A stretch of DNA of 64,000 nucleotides from Caulobacterales bacterium. GTDB lineage: Bacteria > Pseudomonadota > Alphaproteobacteria > Caulobacterales > Caulobacteraceae. The translations under genes were made by a program, and so were the position numbers. The notes beneath the pieces are model-generated. The model saw only the letters and a program-made list of their open reading frames with translations. It had not been told where the DNA came from and searched no databases. Positions 47,074 to 56,025 of the stretch are shown piece by piece (position 1 is the stretch's first letter; each line of letters begins with the position of its first letter). The stretch is taken from positions 186,001 to 250,000 of the forward strand of contig JAEKKJ010000007.1 of NCBI GenBank assembly GCA_019510435.1, in the 5' to 3' direction.

Positions 47074-48267
47074 CTAGAAGCTGCGAAGCGCGAACCAGTA
47101 GACGCCGAGGCCGACCAGCAGGGCGGAGGCTGTCTCGACCACCATTGGGCGCGGCGGGGCCCATTTCAGGCGAGCCAGGGCCCAGGCGCCGAGGCTGACC
47201 GCCAGCACCAGGGTCATCTGCCCGATCTCGACTCCCAGGTTGAAGCCGACCAGCAGCTCGGCGATGCGCCCGGTCGGCAGCTGCATCTCCAGGAGGTTCG
47301 CCGCGAAGCCGAAGCCGTGAACCAGGCCGAACACCACGGTGATCAGCATGCGCAGCCGACCGGCGTCCGGCAGCCGGCCCGAGATCATCAGGTAGTTGGC
47401 CGTGAACAGCGCGGAGCCGACCAGCAGCAGGCTGGGCAGGGCGCCGATGCCGAACAGGCGCAGGGCCGCCATCGCCAGCAGAGCCACGGCGGCCGCGGCC
47501 GCGACCGTGCCGGGCCGGCCGGTGGCGACCGCGACATTCTCGGCCCCGATCAGGGCGATGGTGAGGGCCACCAGGGCATCGATGTACTCCGCGTGCGGCC
47601 GCAGGACCCCGGTCACCGCCAGCGCCAGGGTCAGGCTGTGGCCGATGGTGAACCCCGTCACCACGAAGACCAGGTCCTTGAGCCGGCGCGAGATGAGCAC
47701 CAGGCCCAGCAGGAACGACATGTGGTCGACGCCGGTGAAGATGTGCATCACCCCCATGCCGATGAAGTCGAGGAAGCTCGCCTCCTGAAGCGCGCCGCCC
47801 GGGCCGCTGACATCCGCGGTGGGGCGGTCGCGGGTGATCAGCTGCTCGCTGAGGTCGCCGCTGCGCGCGTCCTGGACCTGGGCGAAGTCGAGGTGGCTGG
47901 GCGCGACATCGGTGAAGGCGGTGGAATGCACCTGCAGTCGCCGCGCCTGGCCGCAGTCGAACGTCAGGTCGAACTTCTGGAAGCCGGCGGCGGCGGACAG
48001 CGTCTCCACCGGCGGCCGCAGCTGGCAGCGCCGCCCGTCCGCAAGCGGATACATACGGGCGGCCAGATAGGCCTTGAGCTGGGCCTCGTCGGGCGGCCGT
48101 CCTTGGCTGGCGAGGCGGTCGGACTCCGCCGTCGCGAAGGTGACGATCAGGTCCACCTTGTCGCGCCCGATCTCCCAGACCGAATGCGACTCGCTGCGGG
48201 TATGGGCCAGGGCGGGCGCGGCGATCAGCGCCAGCAGCGCCGCCAGCATCAGGCAGAGGCGCCTCAC
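47074..48267 (-). CDS. HupE/UreJ-family membrane protein
   Basis: The 397-aa product (GTG 48267) has a signal peptide ending APALA, with the mature protein starting HTRSESHSVWE, so His is residue 1. An extracytoplasmic domain of about 150 aa precedes six or so membrane helices. The family metal motifs are GMGVMHIFTGVDHMSFLLGL and VTGFTIGHSLTLALAV, then ALIGAENVAVA. HupE/UreJ relatives are nickel/cobalt or other metal permeases. The start overlaps the parvulin stop (GTGA), so cytochrome c–parvulin–HupE is one coupled operon. The exact metal is unknown. Confidence 0.85.
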   Translation of the reverse strand: MRRLCLMLAALLALIAAPALAHTRSESHSVWEIGRDKVDLIVTFATAESDRLASQGRPPDEAQLKAYLAARMYPLADGRRCQLRPPVETLSAAAGFQKFDLTFDCGQARRLQVHSTAFTDVAPSHLDFAQVQDARSGDLSEQLITRDRPTADVSGPGGALQEASFLDFIGMGVMHIFTGVDHMSFLLGLVLISRRLKDLVFVVTGFTIGHSLTLALAVTGVLRPHAEYIDALVALTIALIGAENVAVATGRPGTVAAAAAVALLAMAALRLFGIGALPSLLLVGSALFTANYLMISGRLPDAGRLRMLITVVFGLVHGFGFAANLLEMQLPTGRIAELLVGFNLGVEIGQMTLVLAVSLGAWALARLKWAPPRPMVVETASALLVGLGVYWFALRSF

Positions 48268-49160
48268 TTCAGGTCCTTGGCGACCAGGACATTGGCCCGG
48301 CGGCGCAGGAAGCCGTCCTCGGCGCCCTGGTAGCGGGCCACCGCGGCGGCCTGGTAGTCCGTGGCCACCTGGGCCCTGGCGGTCTCGAAGTCGTACTGGG
48401 CGGGCGGCGTGTTGCGCGCCATCACCAGCAGGTGCGCGCCGTCGGCGTCGGCGATGGCCTCCGACACCTCGCCGGTCTTCAGTGCGCGCGCGGCGGTGAA
48501 GAGCGCCTCGCCGAGATGTATGCGGGCGGCGAAATAGAACTCCTCGCCGCTGGTCTTGCCGGTGTCCCGCCCGCCGAACCGCGTGGCCACGACCTCCGGG
48601 GCAGCGCCGGCGGCGAGGGCGGTGCGGGCCTGTGCGGCCGCGGCCGGCGGGAAGACGAGGTCCCGCACCACCATGACGCCTTCGCTGGCGTACTTGTCGC
48701 GATGCTTGTCGTAGAAGCCGCGCAGCTCGGCGGAGTCCGGCTTGGAAGTGATGGCGTCCGCCGCCGCCTGGGCCTCCACGGCCTTGACCATGGCGCTGCG
48801 CACCTCGGGGTCGACGAGGCCGACGTCCAGCTCCTTGGCGCGCTGCACATAGAGCTCCTCGCGGATCATGTCGTTCAGCACCTGGCGCCGCATCGCCGGC
48901 GTCGCCTTGGCCGGGTCGACGGCCAGGGCCCGCAGCTGGCCGTCGAAGTCGATGCGCGAGATCGGCTGCTGGTTGACCATGGCGACCGCGTCGGCCGGCA
49001 CGACCAGGGTCGTGGTCCCCTTGGCCGTGAATAGCGCGGCCCCGGCCAGGACGAGGCCCAGCCCCGCGCCGGCGCCCATCAGGATCAGGGCGCGCCGGGG
49101 ATGGACGGTGCGGATGTCGAGCCAGGCGACGCCGGCGGCGGGCGGGGCTGTGGCGGTCAT
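48264..49160 (-). CDS. membrane-anchored parvulin-type peptidyl-prolyl isomerase
   Basis: The 298-aa product (ATG 49160) has one membrane segment (ALILMGAGAGLGLVLAGAAL) and a SurA/PrsA-like N-terminal helical region (VVNQQPISRIDFDGQL-type, QVLNDMIREELYVQRAKELD). A parvulin domain follows (YDKHRDKYASEGVMVVRDLV, then GGRDTG, LGEALFTAARALKTGEVSEAI). It would fold or deliver a periplasmic client, plausibly the cytochrome or HupE encoded with it. ATGA overlap upstream and GTGA overlap downstream show translational coupling. Confidence 0.82.
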   Translation of the reverse strand: MTATAPPAAGVAWLDIRTVHPRRALILMGAGAGLGLVLAGAALFTAKGTTTLVVPADAVAMVNQQPISRIDFDGQLRALAVDPAKATPAMRRQVLNDMIREELYVQRAKELDVGLVDPEVRSAMVKAVEAQAAADAITSKPDSAELRGFYDKHRDKYASEGVMVVRDLVFPPAAAAQARTALAAGAAPEVVATRFGGRDTGKTSGEEFYFAARIHLGEALFTAARALKTGEVSEAIADADGAHLLVMARNTPPAQYDFETARAQVATDYQAAAVARYQGAEDGFLRRRANVLVAKDLK

Positions 49161-49927
49161 GGGGCCTCCGATAGGGATTTCACGTAGAGCGAGACCTGCC
49201 GCAGCTGGACGGCGGAGAGGCGGCCTGCGAAGCCGGGCATGACGCCGCGGCGGCCCTGGGCGATGGACCGGAACACGCTGGGCGGCGAGCCGTCGCCGTA
49301 GAGCCAGACGGCGTCGATCAGGTTGGGCGCGCCGATCGCCGGGTCGCCCGCCGCGTCGCCGCCGTGGCAGTCGTAGCAGCCGCCGCGCCCCTGGTAGATC
49401 GCGCGGCCACGCGCCACCGCTTCCGCCGATGCGGTCGCCCCGCGCCGGGCGCTCAGGAACGCGATGACGTCGCCGATGTCGCCGGGCGAGAGCGGATCCA
49501 GCCGCTCCTTGGCGCTGGGCCGCGGCGCGCCGAAGGCTGGCATGTCGGCGAGGTTCCAGCCCTTCGGCTGATGCGAGCGGATGCCATAGGCGATGGTCTG
49601 CTCGATCTCGCCGACCGCGCCGGTCCCATAAAGCCAGTCGCGGTCGGCCAGGTTCGGAGCGCCATAGCCGGTGTCTCCGCGGCCGTCCGGGCCATGGCAG
49701 CCCGCGCACTGCGCGCGGAACACCCGCCGCCCCGCCGCCAGGGCGGCCGTGCGCTGGTCCGGGGCCAGCCGCGCGTCCGGGTCGAGGCGCAGCAGACGGC
49801 CTTCGCGGGCCTGGCTCTGGGCCATGCCGGCGACCAGCACCACGCCCAGGCTCAGCATCGCCACCGCTGCCGCCAGCGTCCGCTTCGTGATCGCACCTGC
49901 CACTTTGCCAGACATCGGCCGCCCCAA
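49157..49927 (-). CDS. diheme cytochrome c (CcoP/FixP-like C-terminal type)
   Basis: The 256-aa product (ATG 49927, or ATG 49915) has an N-terminal signal/anchor helix (TLAAAVAMLSLGVVLVAGMA). It has two heme sites: CAGCH (Cys74–His78) and CYDCH (Cys184–His188), with Met129 and Met230 as likely axial ligands. Each half has the GAPNL…WLYG pattern of CcoP cytochromes, yet no oxidase subunit is near. It probably passes electrons in the periplasm for the parvulin/HupE operon. Its partner is unknown. Confidence 0.9.
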   Translation of the reverse strand: MGRPMSGKVAGAITKRTLAAAVAMLSLGVVLVAGMAQSQAREGRLLRLDPDARLAPDQRTAALAAGRRVFRAQCAGCHGPDGRGDTGYGAPNLADRDWLYGTGAVGEIEQTIAYGIRSHQPKGWNLADMPAFGAPRPSAKERLDPLSPGDIGDVIAFLSARRGATASAEAVARGRAIYQGRGGCYDCHGGDAAGDPAIGAPNLIDAVWLYGDGSPPSVFRSIAQGRRGVMPGFAGRLSAVQLRQVSLYVKSLSEAP

Positions 49928-50020
49928 GGCGCCGCTTTCGTCTCCATGCGGACGACGGCGCCTCCCGGCGGCACGGTCACGTGCGTGGGCGGTCGCGCCA
50001 GTAATTTACGGTCCGAGCCG

Positions 50021-51310
50021 ATGTTAACGGTTGTTACAGCGCCCCGCGGGGCTCGCGCCTCCGGAGCGGACGAGATGCTCGCCGAGGCGGAGTCCGTCCG
50101 CGCCAGCGGCGTCCTCGGCCGGTCGCGGCTGATGCTGGCGCTGTTCGACTACCTGGTGGCCGCCTCCGCCGCCGGGCGCGCGCCGAAGGAGAGCGAGATC
50201 GCCCACGCGGTGTTCGGCAAGGCGGCCGATTTCGGCGGCGAGCACGACGCCGTGGTCCGGGTCTATATCCACCGCCTGCGCCGCAAGCTGGCGGACCACA
50301 GTCGCGACCTGGTGGCCTCCGGTGGCGCCGCAGCGACGCCGCGCCTCAGCCTGCCGCGGGGCGAATACCGGATGATCCTGGGCGCCGGCGCGCCCAAGCC
50401 GACCGGCTCGGCGGTCAAGCGCCGCCCCGCCAAGGGGTGGCTGGCGGCGATGCTTCTCGCCGTCTTGGCCGCCAACGTCGCGGCCTGGATCCTTTTGGGC
50501 GGCGGCGCCATGAGCGCCTCCGGCCGTATGCGCGCGAGCCCAGTCTGGGCGCCGTTCGCCGCCAGCCGCTTCCCGCTGCTGATCGTGGTGGGCGACTACT
50601 ACATCTTCGGAGAGTCCGACGACGGGATGGAGGTGAACCGCCTGGTCCGGGAGTATTCCGTCAACTCCACTGAGGATCTCGACGCCTACCTGATGCAGCA
50701 CCCGGAGAAGGCCGCGCGCTATGTCGACCTCGGGCTGTCGTACCTGCCGACCTCCAGCGCGGCCGCGGTCAGCCGGCTGACCGGACTGCTGGGCGAGCGC
50801 AAGCCGCCGCGGGTGGTCACCGCCTCGCAGGTGACGCCGCAGATGCTCAAGAGCTACGACATCGTCTACCTGGGCTATCTGAGCGGGATCGGCCCGCTGC
50901 GCTACACCCTGTTCTCGGGGTCGCGATATGCCAGCGGCGAAAGCTTCGACGAGCTGATCGACCTTCCAACCGGTCGCCACTTCACCAGCCAGGCGGCGCT
51001 TGGGCCTGTGCGCGGCGGCGCCTATCGCGACTATGGCTATGTGTCGGTTTTCGAGGGCCCGGTCGGCAATCGCATCGCCCTCGTCGCCGGGACCCGCGAC
51101 ATCGGCGCGCTGGCGGCGGCCGAGCAGGTGACCAGCCCGGCGGGCCTGAAGGCGCTGGCCGCGGCCGGCGGCGGCCGGCGCGGCTTCGAGGCGCTGTACG
51201 AGGTCCAGGGCCAGGGCGACGTCAATCTCGAGACCCGCCTGGTGGCGGTGACGCCGCGCAGGACGCCGCCGGCCTGGGCGACGTCCGCCCCGCCGCCCAG
51301 CCCGCGCTGA
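50021..51310 (+). CDS. membrane-tethered winged-helix regulator
   Basis: The 429-aa product (ATG 50021) has an N-terminal winged helix of the type seen before TM segments in ToxR-like and adenylate-cyclase-associated regulators: LGRSRLMLALFDYLVAASAA, then PKESEIAHAVFGKAADFGGE and VVRVYIHRLRRKLADHS. One membrane helix follows (about 139–160). The rest (about 165–429) is periplasmic and has no domain I recognise. DNA binding inside and sensing outside would suit control of the DITGMW/DUF6152 genes. The next such gene begins 115 bp downstream, with the 21-bp element directly after this stop. Confidence 0.75.
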   Translation: MLTVVTAPRGARASGADEMLAEAESVRASGVLGRSRLMLALFDYLVAASAAGRAPKESEIAHAVFGKAADFGGEHDAVVRVYIHRLRRKLADHSRDLVASGGAAATPRLSLPRGEYRMILGAGAPKPTGSAVKRRPAKGWLAAMLLAVLAANVAAWILLGGGAMSASGRMRASPVWAPFAASRFPLLIVVGDYYIFGESDDGMEVNRLVREYSVNSTEDLDAYLMQHPEKAARYVDLGLSYLPTSSAAAVSRLTGLLGERKPPRVVTASQVTPQMLKSYDIVYLGYLSGIGPLRYTLFSGSRYASGESFDELIDLPTGRHFTSQAALGPVRGGAYRDYGYVSVFEGPVGNRIALVAGTRDIGALAAAEQVTSPAGLKALAAAGGGRRGFEALYEVQGQGDVNLETRLVAVTPRRTPPAWATSAPPPSPR

Positions 51311-51331
51311 GCTTCCGACCCCGGTTGAAAG
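51311..51331 (+). promoter_or_regulatory. 21-bp element, site 3 (before DITGMW–DUF6152 pair)
   Basis: GCTTCC-N8-TTGAAAG, exact consensus in both halves. It begins at the base after the regulator's stop and ends 94 bp before ATG 51426. Confidence 0.65.
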
Positions 51332-51425
51332 TGATCCTCGGCCGGCCGCGCTGCTCCGGCCGGCGGTTTGCGTGCAGCATGATCGAAGGGATGCGGCGCC
51401 GCCGCGCATGACCAGCGAGGATACG

Positions 51426-52247
51426 ATGGCCTCTTCCGCATCGCGGCCGCTCGCCGTTGCGGCGGCTTTCGCCCTGGCTCTGGCGGGTTTCCCCTCTGTC
51501 GCGGCCAAGCCGGTCCGTGGCGGCGCCCATCCCGACATCGCCGGCATGTGGATGGTGCGCGAGCAGTACTATCTGGGCCAGCCCCTGCTGCCGCGGCCGG
51601 AACTGACTCCGGCGGCCAAGGCCCTGGCGGCCAAGCGCGGCGCCCTGCAGGCCAAGGGCTATGTGCGCAGCGTCGGCAACATGCTGTGCCTGCCCAACGG
51701 CGGCCCATCCATGTTCGTGGTGCGCTCGCCGTTCGAGATCTTCGAGGGCTTCGGGCGCATCACCTTCATCTTCGAGACCGAAGGCAACAACCAGCCGCGC
51801 ACCATCTACCTGAACGAGGCCAAGCAGCCGGACGACATCTATCCGACCTTCAACGGCCACTCGATCGGCCGCTGGGACGGCCGCACGCTGGTGGTCGACA
51901 CCGTCGGCTACAACGGCCGCGGCGCCCTGCTGGGCGGGGTGCCCAAGTCGACGGCGACGCATGTGGTGGAGCGGTTCAGCTGGTCGAAGGACGGCAAGGT
52001 GATGACCCTGGCGCTCACCGCCGAGGATCCGGCGTCGCTGGCCAAGCCCTGGACGACGCAGATCGTCTTCGACCGCATGGCCAACTCCGAGGAGCGGTTC
52101 GAGGTGTGGTGCGAGCCGGACCTGGACGCCTACAAGACCGTCGACCTCGAGGCGGTGAAGGAGGGCGATCCCGAGGTCGCCCGCCTGCTCGATCCGGATC
52201 AGCGTCCGACGGACCCGGCGCTGAAGATCCCTGCGGCCACGAAATAG
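51426..52247 (+). CDS. secreted DITGMW-family protein, copy 2
   Basis: The 273-aa product starts at ATG 51426 (GAGGA RBS); upstream in-frame starts lack one. A signal peptide (LAVAAAFALALAGFPSVAA) precedes HPDIAGMWMVREQYYLGQ. The family motifs are present: MLCLPNGGPSMF, RTIYLNEAKQPDD, PTFNGHSIGRWDGRTLVVDT, HVVERFSW and a late VWCEPDLDAY. The DUF6152 gene starts 13 bp later, so the two are a transcription unit. The same pair recurs at 58798–57630 in the opposite direction. Confidence 0.75.
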   Translation: MASSASRPLAVAAAFALALAGFPSVAAKPVRGGAHPDIAGMWMVREQYYLGQPLLPRPELTPAAKALAAKRGALQAKGYVRSVGNMLCLPNGGPSMFVVRSPFEIFEGFGRITFIFETEGNNQPRTIYLNEAKQPDDIYPTFNGHSIGRWDGRTLVVDTVGYNGRGALLGGVPKSTATHVVERFSWSKDGKVMTLALTAEDPASLAKPWTTQIVFDRMANSEERFEVWCEPDLDAYKTVDLEAVKEGDPEVARLLDPDQRPTDPALKIPAATK

Positions 52248-52260
52248 TCAGGACCCAGCG

Positions 52261-52653
52261 ATGCGACGCTTCGGCCTTTCCGCCCTGCTGCTGTTCCTGG
52301 CGCTCGCCGCGCCGGCCTCGGCCCACCACGCCTTCAACATGTTCGCCCTGGACAAGGTCGTGACGGTGAGCGGCACGGTGAAGGACTACCAGTTCAAGAT
52401 GCCCCACGTCTGGTTCTACATGCTGATCCCCGCCGCCCAGGAGGGCGCGCCAGCGGAGGAATGGGGCTTCGAGTGCCACAGCCCGAACCTCGTCGCGCGC
52501 AAGGGCTGGAAGATCAGCACCCTGAAGCCCGGCGACAAGCTGAGCGTGGTCATGCACCCCATGAAGGACGGCTCGAAGGCGGGCAGTGTGATCCGCGTGG
52601 TGCTGCCCGATGGGCGGGTGCTGTGGAACGCCGAGTCCGACACCCGGCCGTGA
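52261..52653 (+). CDS. DUF6152 periplasmic protein, copy 1
   Basis: The 130-aa product has a signal peptide cleaved after PASA, giving a mature His-His start (HHAFNMFALDKVVTVSGTVK). Shared with the two other copies are the N-terminal HH…M(F/Y), a central NPH (here MPH), a Cys (GFECHSPNLVARKGW), and LKPGDK followed by HPMKDGS. N-terminal His plus inner His/Cys/Met recalls periplasmic copper proteins with a histidine brace; that is inference. It follows the DITGMW gene by 13 bp. Confidence 0.8.
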   Translation: MRRFGLSALLLFLALAAPASAHHAFNMFALDKVVTVSGTVKDYQFKMPHVWFYMLIPAAQEGAPAEEWGFECHSPNLVARKGWKISTLKPGDKLSVVMHPMKDGSKAGSVIRVVLPDGRVLWNAESDTRP

Positions 52654-52994
52654 CGATCGGCGCAACCTCAGCCTGTAGTGCGATGAATATTCGCGCGCTG
52701 ACCTGCGGATAGTCTCTCGGTCGGACCGCGTCAGGCGAAGATGTTCGCCGATTTGGTGTGGCAATCCATGTTATCGAATACATCGGCTTGGAAGCTGACC
52801 GGTGTCCTGTCACAGGCATGTCGCATGTTCGTCGAACTCGATTTGCCCGAATCCAGACCAAATACATTGGCATAGGCCGCACAGGCCCCGGCTCAGCTTG
52901 TGCCGCCCCCTCACGTCGCGCCCACTGGGCTGACGGGCCCCGAGACGACGAAACCGCGCCGGGCGCCCCGCAACTATCGACGAGGGGGTCGACC
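52654..52994. other. intergenic region before LysR gene
   Basis: A 341-bp spacer, less GC-rich than its surroundings in the middle (TTATCGAATACAT near 52771). It should contain the LysR promoter. An in-frame extension of the LysR ORF is open through part of it but shows no homology. I see no RNA gene or operator that I would call. Confidence 0.4.
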
Positions 52995-53915
52995 GTGCTC
53001 AATGAACTGACTGTGTTTGTAAAAGCCGTGGAGCTGAAGAGCATCTCGGCCGCGGCGCGCCACCTGCGCCTGTCGGCCGCCGCCGCCAGCCACCGGATCC
53101 TGCAGCTGGAAGAGCAGATGGGAGTGCGGCTGCTCAACCGGACCACCCGCAGCCTGCAGCCCACCGAGGCGGGCGTGACGTTCTACGAGCACGCGCTGGA
53201 GGTGCTGGACGCCGTCGAGCGCGCCGAAAATAGCATGGCCACCGCCAGCGGCGCGCCAACCGGCACGCTGCGGGTGACGGCGCCCCTGGGGTTCGGGCGC
53301 CGCCTGCTGGCGCCGCTCGTCTCGGAATTCCACGACCTCTATCCGCGGGTGGAGATCCGCCTGCGCCTGTCGGACCACGTGATCGACCTGCTGTCCGAGT
53401 CCGTGGACGTGGCCGTGCGCATGGCCGCCCTGCCGGACTCCAGCCTGATGGTCCGCAAGATCGCCGAATGCACGCGGGTCCTGTGCGCCTCGCCCGCCTA
53501 CCTCGAGCAGCACGGGCGGCCGAACGAGCCGGACGACCTGATGCGCCACAACTGCCTCTTGCTACGCTATCCCGGCAACCTGCAGTCCCGTTGGCCGCTC
53601 ACCACGCCGGCGGGGCCTCGCAGCCTGCTGGTGCGGGGCAAGTTCGACGCCGACGACGGCGACGTCCTGACCCAGTGGGCGCTCCAGGGCGCCGGCATCG
53701 CGCTGAAGCCCTATTGGGAGGTGGCCGACCACCTGCGCCGCGGCGAGCTGGAGATCGTGCTGCCCGACTGCCCGCCGGAGTCGGTGAGCCTGGCGCTGCT
53801 CTATCCGCACAAGCACCTCTTGCCGGCCCGTGTGCGGCTGTTCGCCGACTTCCTGGTCGAACGCACGCGGCTGCTCATCGAGCGGCCGGTGCGCAGCGCG
53901 GCCGTGGCCGCCTGA
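52995..53915 (+). CDS. LysR-family transcription regulator
   Basis: The 306-aa product starts at GTG 52995 with GAGGGGG upstream. The winged helix is LNELTVFVKAVELKSISAAA, then RHLRLSAAAASHRILQLEEQ; the effector domain follows (GTLRVTAPLGFGRRLLAPLV, VDVAVRMAALPDSSLMVRKI). This resembles the CrgA/AaeR-like subgroup that controls adjacent or dispersed genes. It lies between DUF6152 copy 1 and the NCS2 permease, both co-directional. Its target is not evident. Confidence 0.9.
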   Translation: MLNELTVFVKAVELKSISAAARHLRLSAAAASHRILQLEEQMGVRLLNRTTRSLQPTEAGVTFYEHALEVLDAVERAENSMATASGAPTGTLRVTAPLGFGRRLLAPLVSEFHDLYPRVEIRLRLSDHVIDLLSESVDVAVRMAALPDSSLMVRKIAECTRVLCASPAYLEQHGRPNEPDDLMRHNCLLLRYPGNLQSRWPLTTPAGPRSLLVRGKFDADDGDVLTQWALQGAGIALKPYWEVADHLRRGELEIVLPDCPPESVSLALLYPHKHLLPARVRLFADFLVERTRLLIERPVRSAAVAA

Positions 53916-54031
53916 GGGCCGTCGCTGCCTGAGGTCTGTAGGCGACCGCGTTTGAAACTGATTGCGGGGATTCGGCCGCGGGGATGGGCGCTGCGCCCCG
54001 CTACCGTCAGGCGGTGAACCGGAGAGCCGCC

Positions 54032-55378
54032 ATGCTGCAGATGTCGCCCAAGTCCGAGGTGGTCCATCCCGTGGACCAGGTCCCGCCGCCGCGGCAGCTG
54101 GCGGTGCTGGGCCTGCAGCACGTCCTCGTCATGTACGCCGGCGCCGTGGCCGTGCCGCTGATCGTCGGCCACGCGCTGGGCCTGGCGGCGGGCGACATCG
54201 CCTTCCTGGTCAGCGCCGACCTCTTCGCCTGTGGACTGGCCAGCCTGGTGCAGTCGCTGGGGCTTCCAGGCTTCGGCGTGCGCCTGCCGGTGATGATGGG
54301 CGTGACCTTTGCCTCGGTGGCGCCGATGCTGGCCCTGATCGCCGCGGGCAAGGCGGCCGGAGCGCCCCAGGCGCAGACGCTGCAGGTGATCTACGGCTCG
54401 GTCATCGCCGCGGGTGTGTTCGGCGTCGCGGCCGCGCCGCTGATCGGGCGGATGGCCAGGCTGTTTCCGCCGGTGGTGACCGGGACGGTGATCCTGACCA
54501 TCGGCATCAGCCTGATGCGCATCGGGATCGACTGGGCCGCCGGTGGCCAGGCCTCGGCGCCGGACTACGGCGCGCCGGCGAACCTCGGGATCGCGGCCTT
54601 CGTGCTGGTCGCCATCCTGGGGCTCATGCGCTTCGCCCAGGGCTTCCTGCGCAACATCGCCGTGCTGGTGGGCCTGGCGCTCGGCGTCGGGCTCTGCCTG
54701 GGCCTGGGCCGCATGAGCCTGGACGCGGTGGCCCAGGCGCCCTGGCTGCGGCTGGTGGGGCCGTTCCACTTCGGCCTGCCGCGCCTGGAGCTGGTCCCGG
54801 CGGCGACCATGTGCCTGGTCATGCTGGTGGTGATGATCGAGTCCTTCGGCATGTTCATGGCCCTGGGGGCGATGGTCGGCCGGCCGCTCGACACCCGCAC
54901 CCTGGCGAACGGGCTGCGTGCGGACGGGTTGGGCGCCATCCTGGGCGGCGTGTTCAACACCTTCCCCTACACCTCCTTCTCCCAGAACGTGGGCCTGGTG
55001 GGGGTCACGGGCGTCACCTCGCGCTACGTCTGCGCCGCGGGCGGGGCGATCATGCTGGCCCTCAGCGTCAGCCCGAAGCTGGGCGCCCTGGTGGCGGCCG
55101 TGCCGCCGGCCGTGCTGGGGGGCGCGGGCCTGGTGATGTTCGGCATGGTGCTGGCGACCGGCGTGCGGGTGCTGTCCGAAGCCGATCTGGCCGCCGATCG
55201 CCACAACGCGCTGATCGTCGCCGTCTCGGTGGGGCTGGGCATGATCCCGGTGGTGTCGGACAAGTTCTTCCAGGCCATGCCGGCGGCGCTCGGGCCCCTG
55301 CTGCACAGCGGCATCCTGCTGGCGACCCTGGCCGCCGTGGCCCTGAACCTGGCCTTCAACGGCCTGAAGGCCCGATAG
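54032..55378 (+). CDS. NCS2-family nucleobase (xanthine/urate type) permease
   Basis: The 448-aa product starts at ATG 54032 (GGAGA RBS; earlier in-frame starts lack one). It has about 12–14 membrane helices. NCS2 marks are GLQHVLVMYAGAVAVPLIVG, VRLPVMMGVTFASVAPML, the MIESFGMFMALG helix and FPYTSFSQNVGLVGVTGVTS. The Q-N-V-G-L-V motif suggests xanthine/urate-type purine uptake. It is a lone gene here; allantoicase at 42229 is a possible pathway partner. Confidence 0.92.
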   Translation: MLQMSPKSEVVHPVDQVPPPRQLAVLGLQHVLVMYAGAVAVPLIVGHALGLAAGDIAFLVSADLFACGLASLVQSLGLPGFGVRLPVMMGVTFASVAPMLALIAAGKAAGAPQAQTLQVIYGSVIAAGVFGVAAAPLIGRMARLFPPVVTGTVILTIGISLMRIGIDWAAGGQASAPDYGAPANLGIAAFVLVAILGLMRFAQGFLRNIAVLVGLALGVGLCLGLGRMSLDAVAQAPWLRLVGPFHFGLPRLELVPAATMCLVMLVVMIESFGMFMALGAMVGRPLDTRTLANGLRADGLGAILGGVFNTFPYTSFSQNVGLVGVTGVTSRYVCAAGGAIMLALSVSPKLGALVAAVPPAVLGGAGLVMFGMVLATGVRVLSEADLAADRHNALIVAVSVGLGMIPVVSDKFFQAMPAALGPLLHSGILLATLAAVALNLAFNGLKAR

Positions 55379-55435
55379 CAGAGGGCCGGCGAGCTTGCGC
55401 CCGCCGCCCCTCAACGGCTCCGGAACGAGGAAGTT

Positions 55436-55945
55436 TTAGAGCCGGTCCTTGATCTTCGCCACGGCGGCCATGGCGCAGACGTCGTCCTTGTCGCCACCCG
55501 GCGCGCCGCCGACGCCGACGGCGCCGATCAGCTCACCGCCCGAGAACAGCGGCTGGGCGCCGGCCCGGGCCATGACGGTGGTGTCGGCCGCGAGCTTGGC
55601 GGCGAGGTCGGTGTCGCTCTTGGCCATCTCGGCCAGGTCGGCGGTCGACTTCTTGTAGGCGATGGTGGCCAGGGCCTTCTTGGTCGAGGAGGTCACGCCC
55701 ATGGCGCGGACGCCGTCGGCGGCCAGCAGGACTTTCGGCACCCCGGCCGCGTCCAGCACGCTCACCGAGACCTTGTAGCCATTGGTGGTGCAGGTCGCGA
55801 GGGCGGCCTGGGCGGCTTCCAGCGCCAGGGCGGCCGAGGGGCCCTTCGCCGGCGGCGGGGGCGGCGTCGGCGGCGCGGTCTGGGCCGTGGCGGCCGATGC
55901 GGCGCCGAGCGCCAGGCCAAGGGCCAGGAGGGTGTTGCGGATCAT
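55436..55945 (-). CDS. GlcG/HbpS-family (heme-binding-like) secreted protein
   Basis: The 169-aa product starts at ATG 55945 with GGAG upstream. It has a signal peptide (MIRNTLLALGLALGAASAAT) and a Pro-rich linker. The GlcG/HbpS fold follows: LALEAAQAALATCTTNGYKV, then SVSVLDAAGVPKVLLAADGV and LFSGGELIGAVGVGGAPGGD. Members bind heme or small ligands extracytoplasmically. It lies 80 bp upstream of DUF6152 copy 2's end in the minus-strand order, so a link with the redox/metal genes is possible but unproven. Confidence 0.85.
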   Translation of the reverse strand: MIRNTLLALGLALGAASAATAQTAPPTPPPPPAKGPSAALALEAAQAALATCTTNGYKVSVSVLDAAGVPKVLLAADGVRAMGVTSSTKKALATIAYKKSTADLAEMAKSDTDLAAKLAADTTVMARAGAQPLFSGGELIGAVGVGGAPGGDKDDVCAMAAVAKIKDRL

Positions 55946-56025
55946 TCGGGTCTCCAGAGGGCAAGGGTCATCGTCCGGCCGCGGACACTCCGCGGCCGTC
56001 ATCGGCCTCACCGCGCGCGGCGAGG

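Noticed and set aside
49937..49957. CTTTC…GGAC before the cytochrome c operon as another 21-bp element
   Set aside because: Both halves are only partly matched, and the site lies about 10 bp from the start codon, unlike the others.
53938..53958. Possible seventh 21-bp element (TTGAAAC before the NCS2 permease)
   Set aside because: The left half reads GTAGGC instead of GCTTCC, so only half the motif is present.
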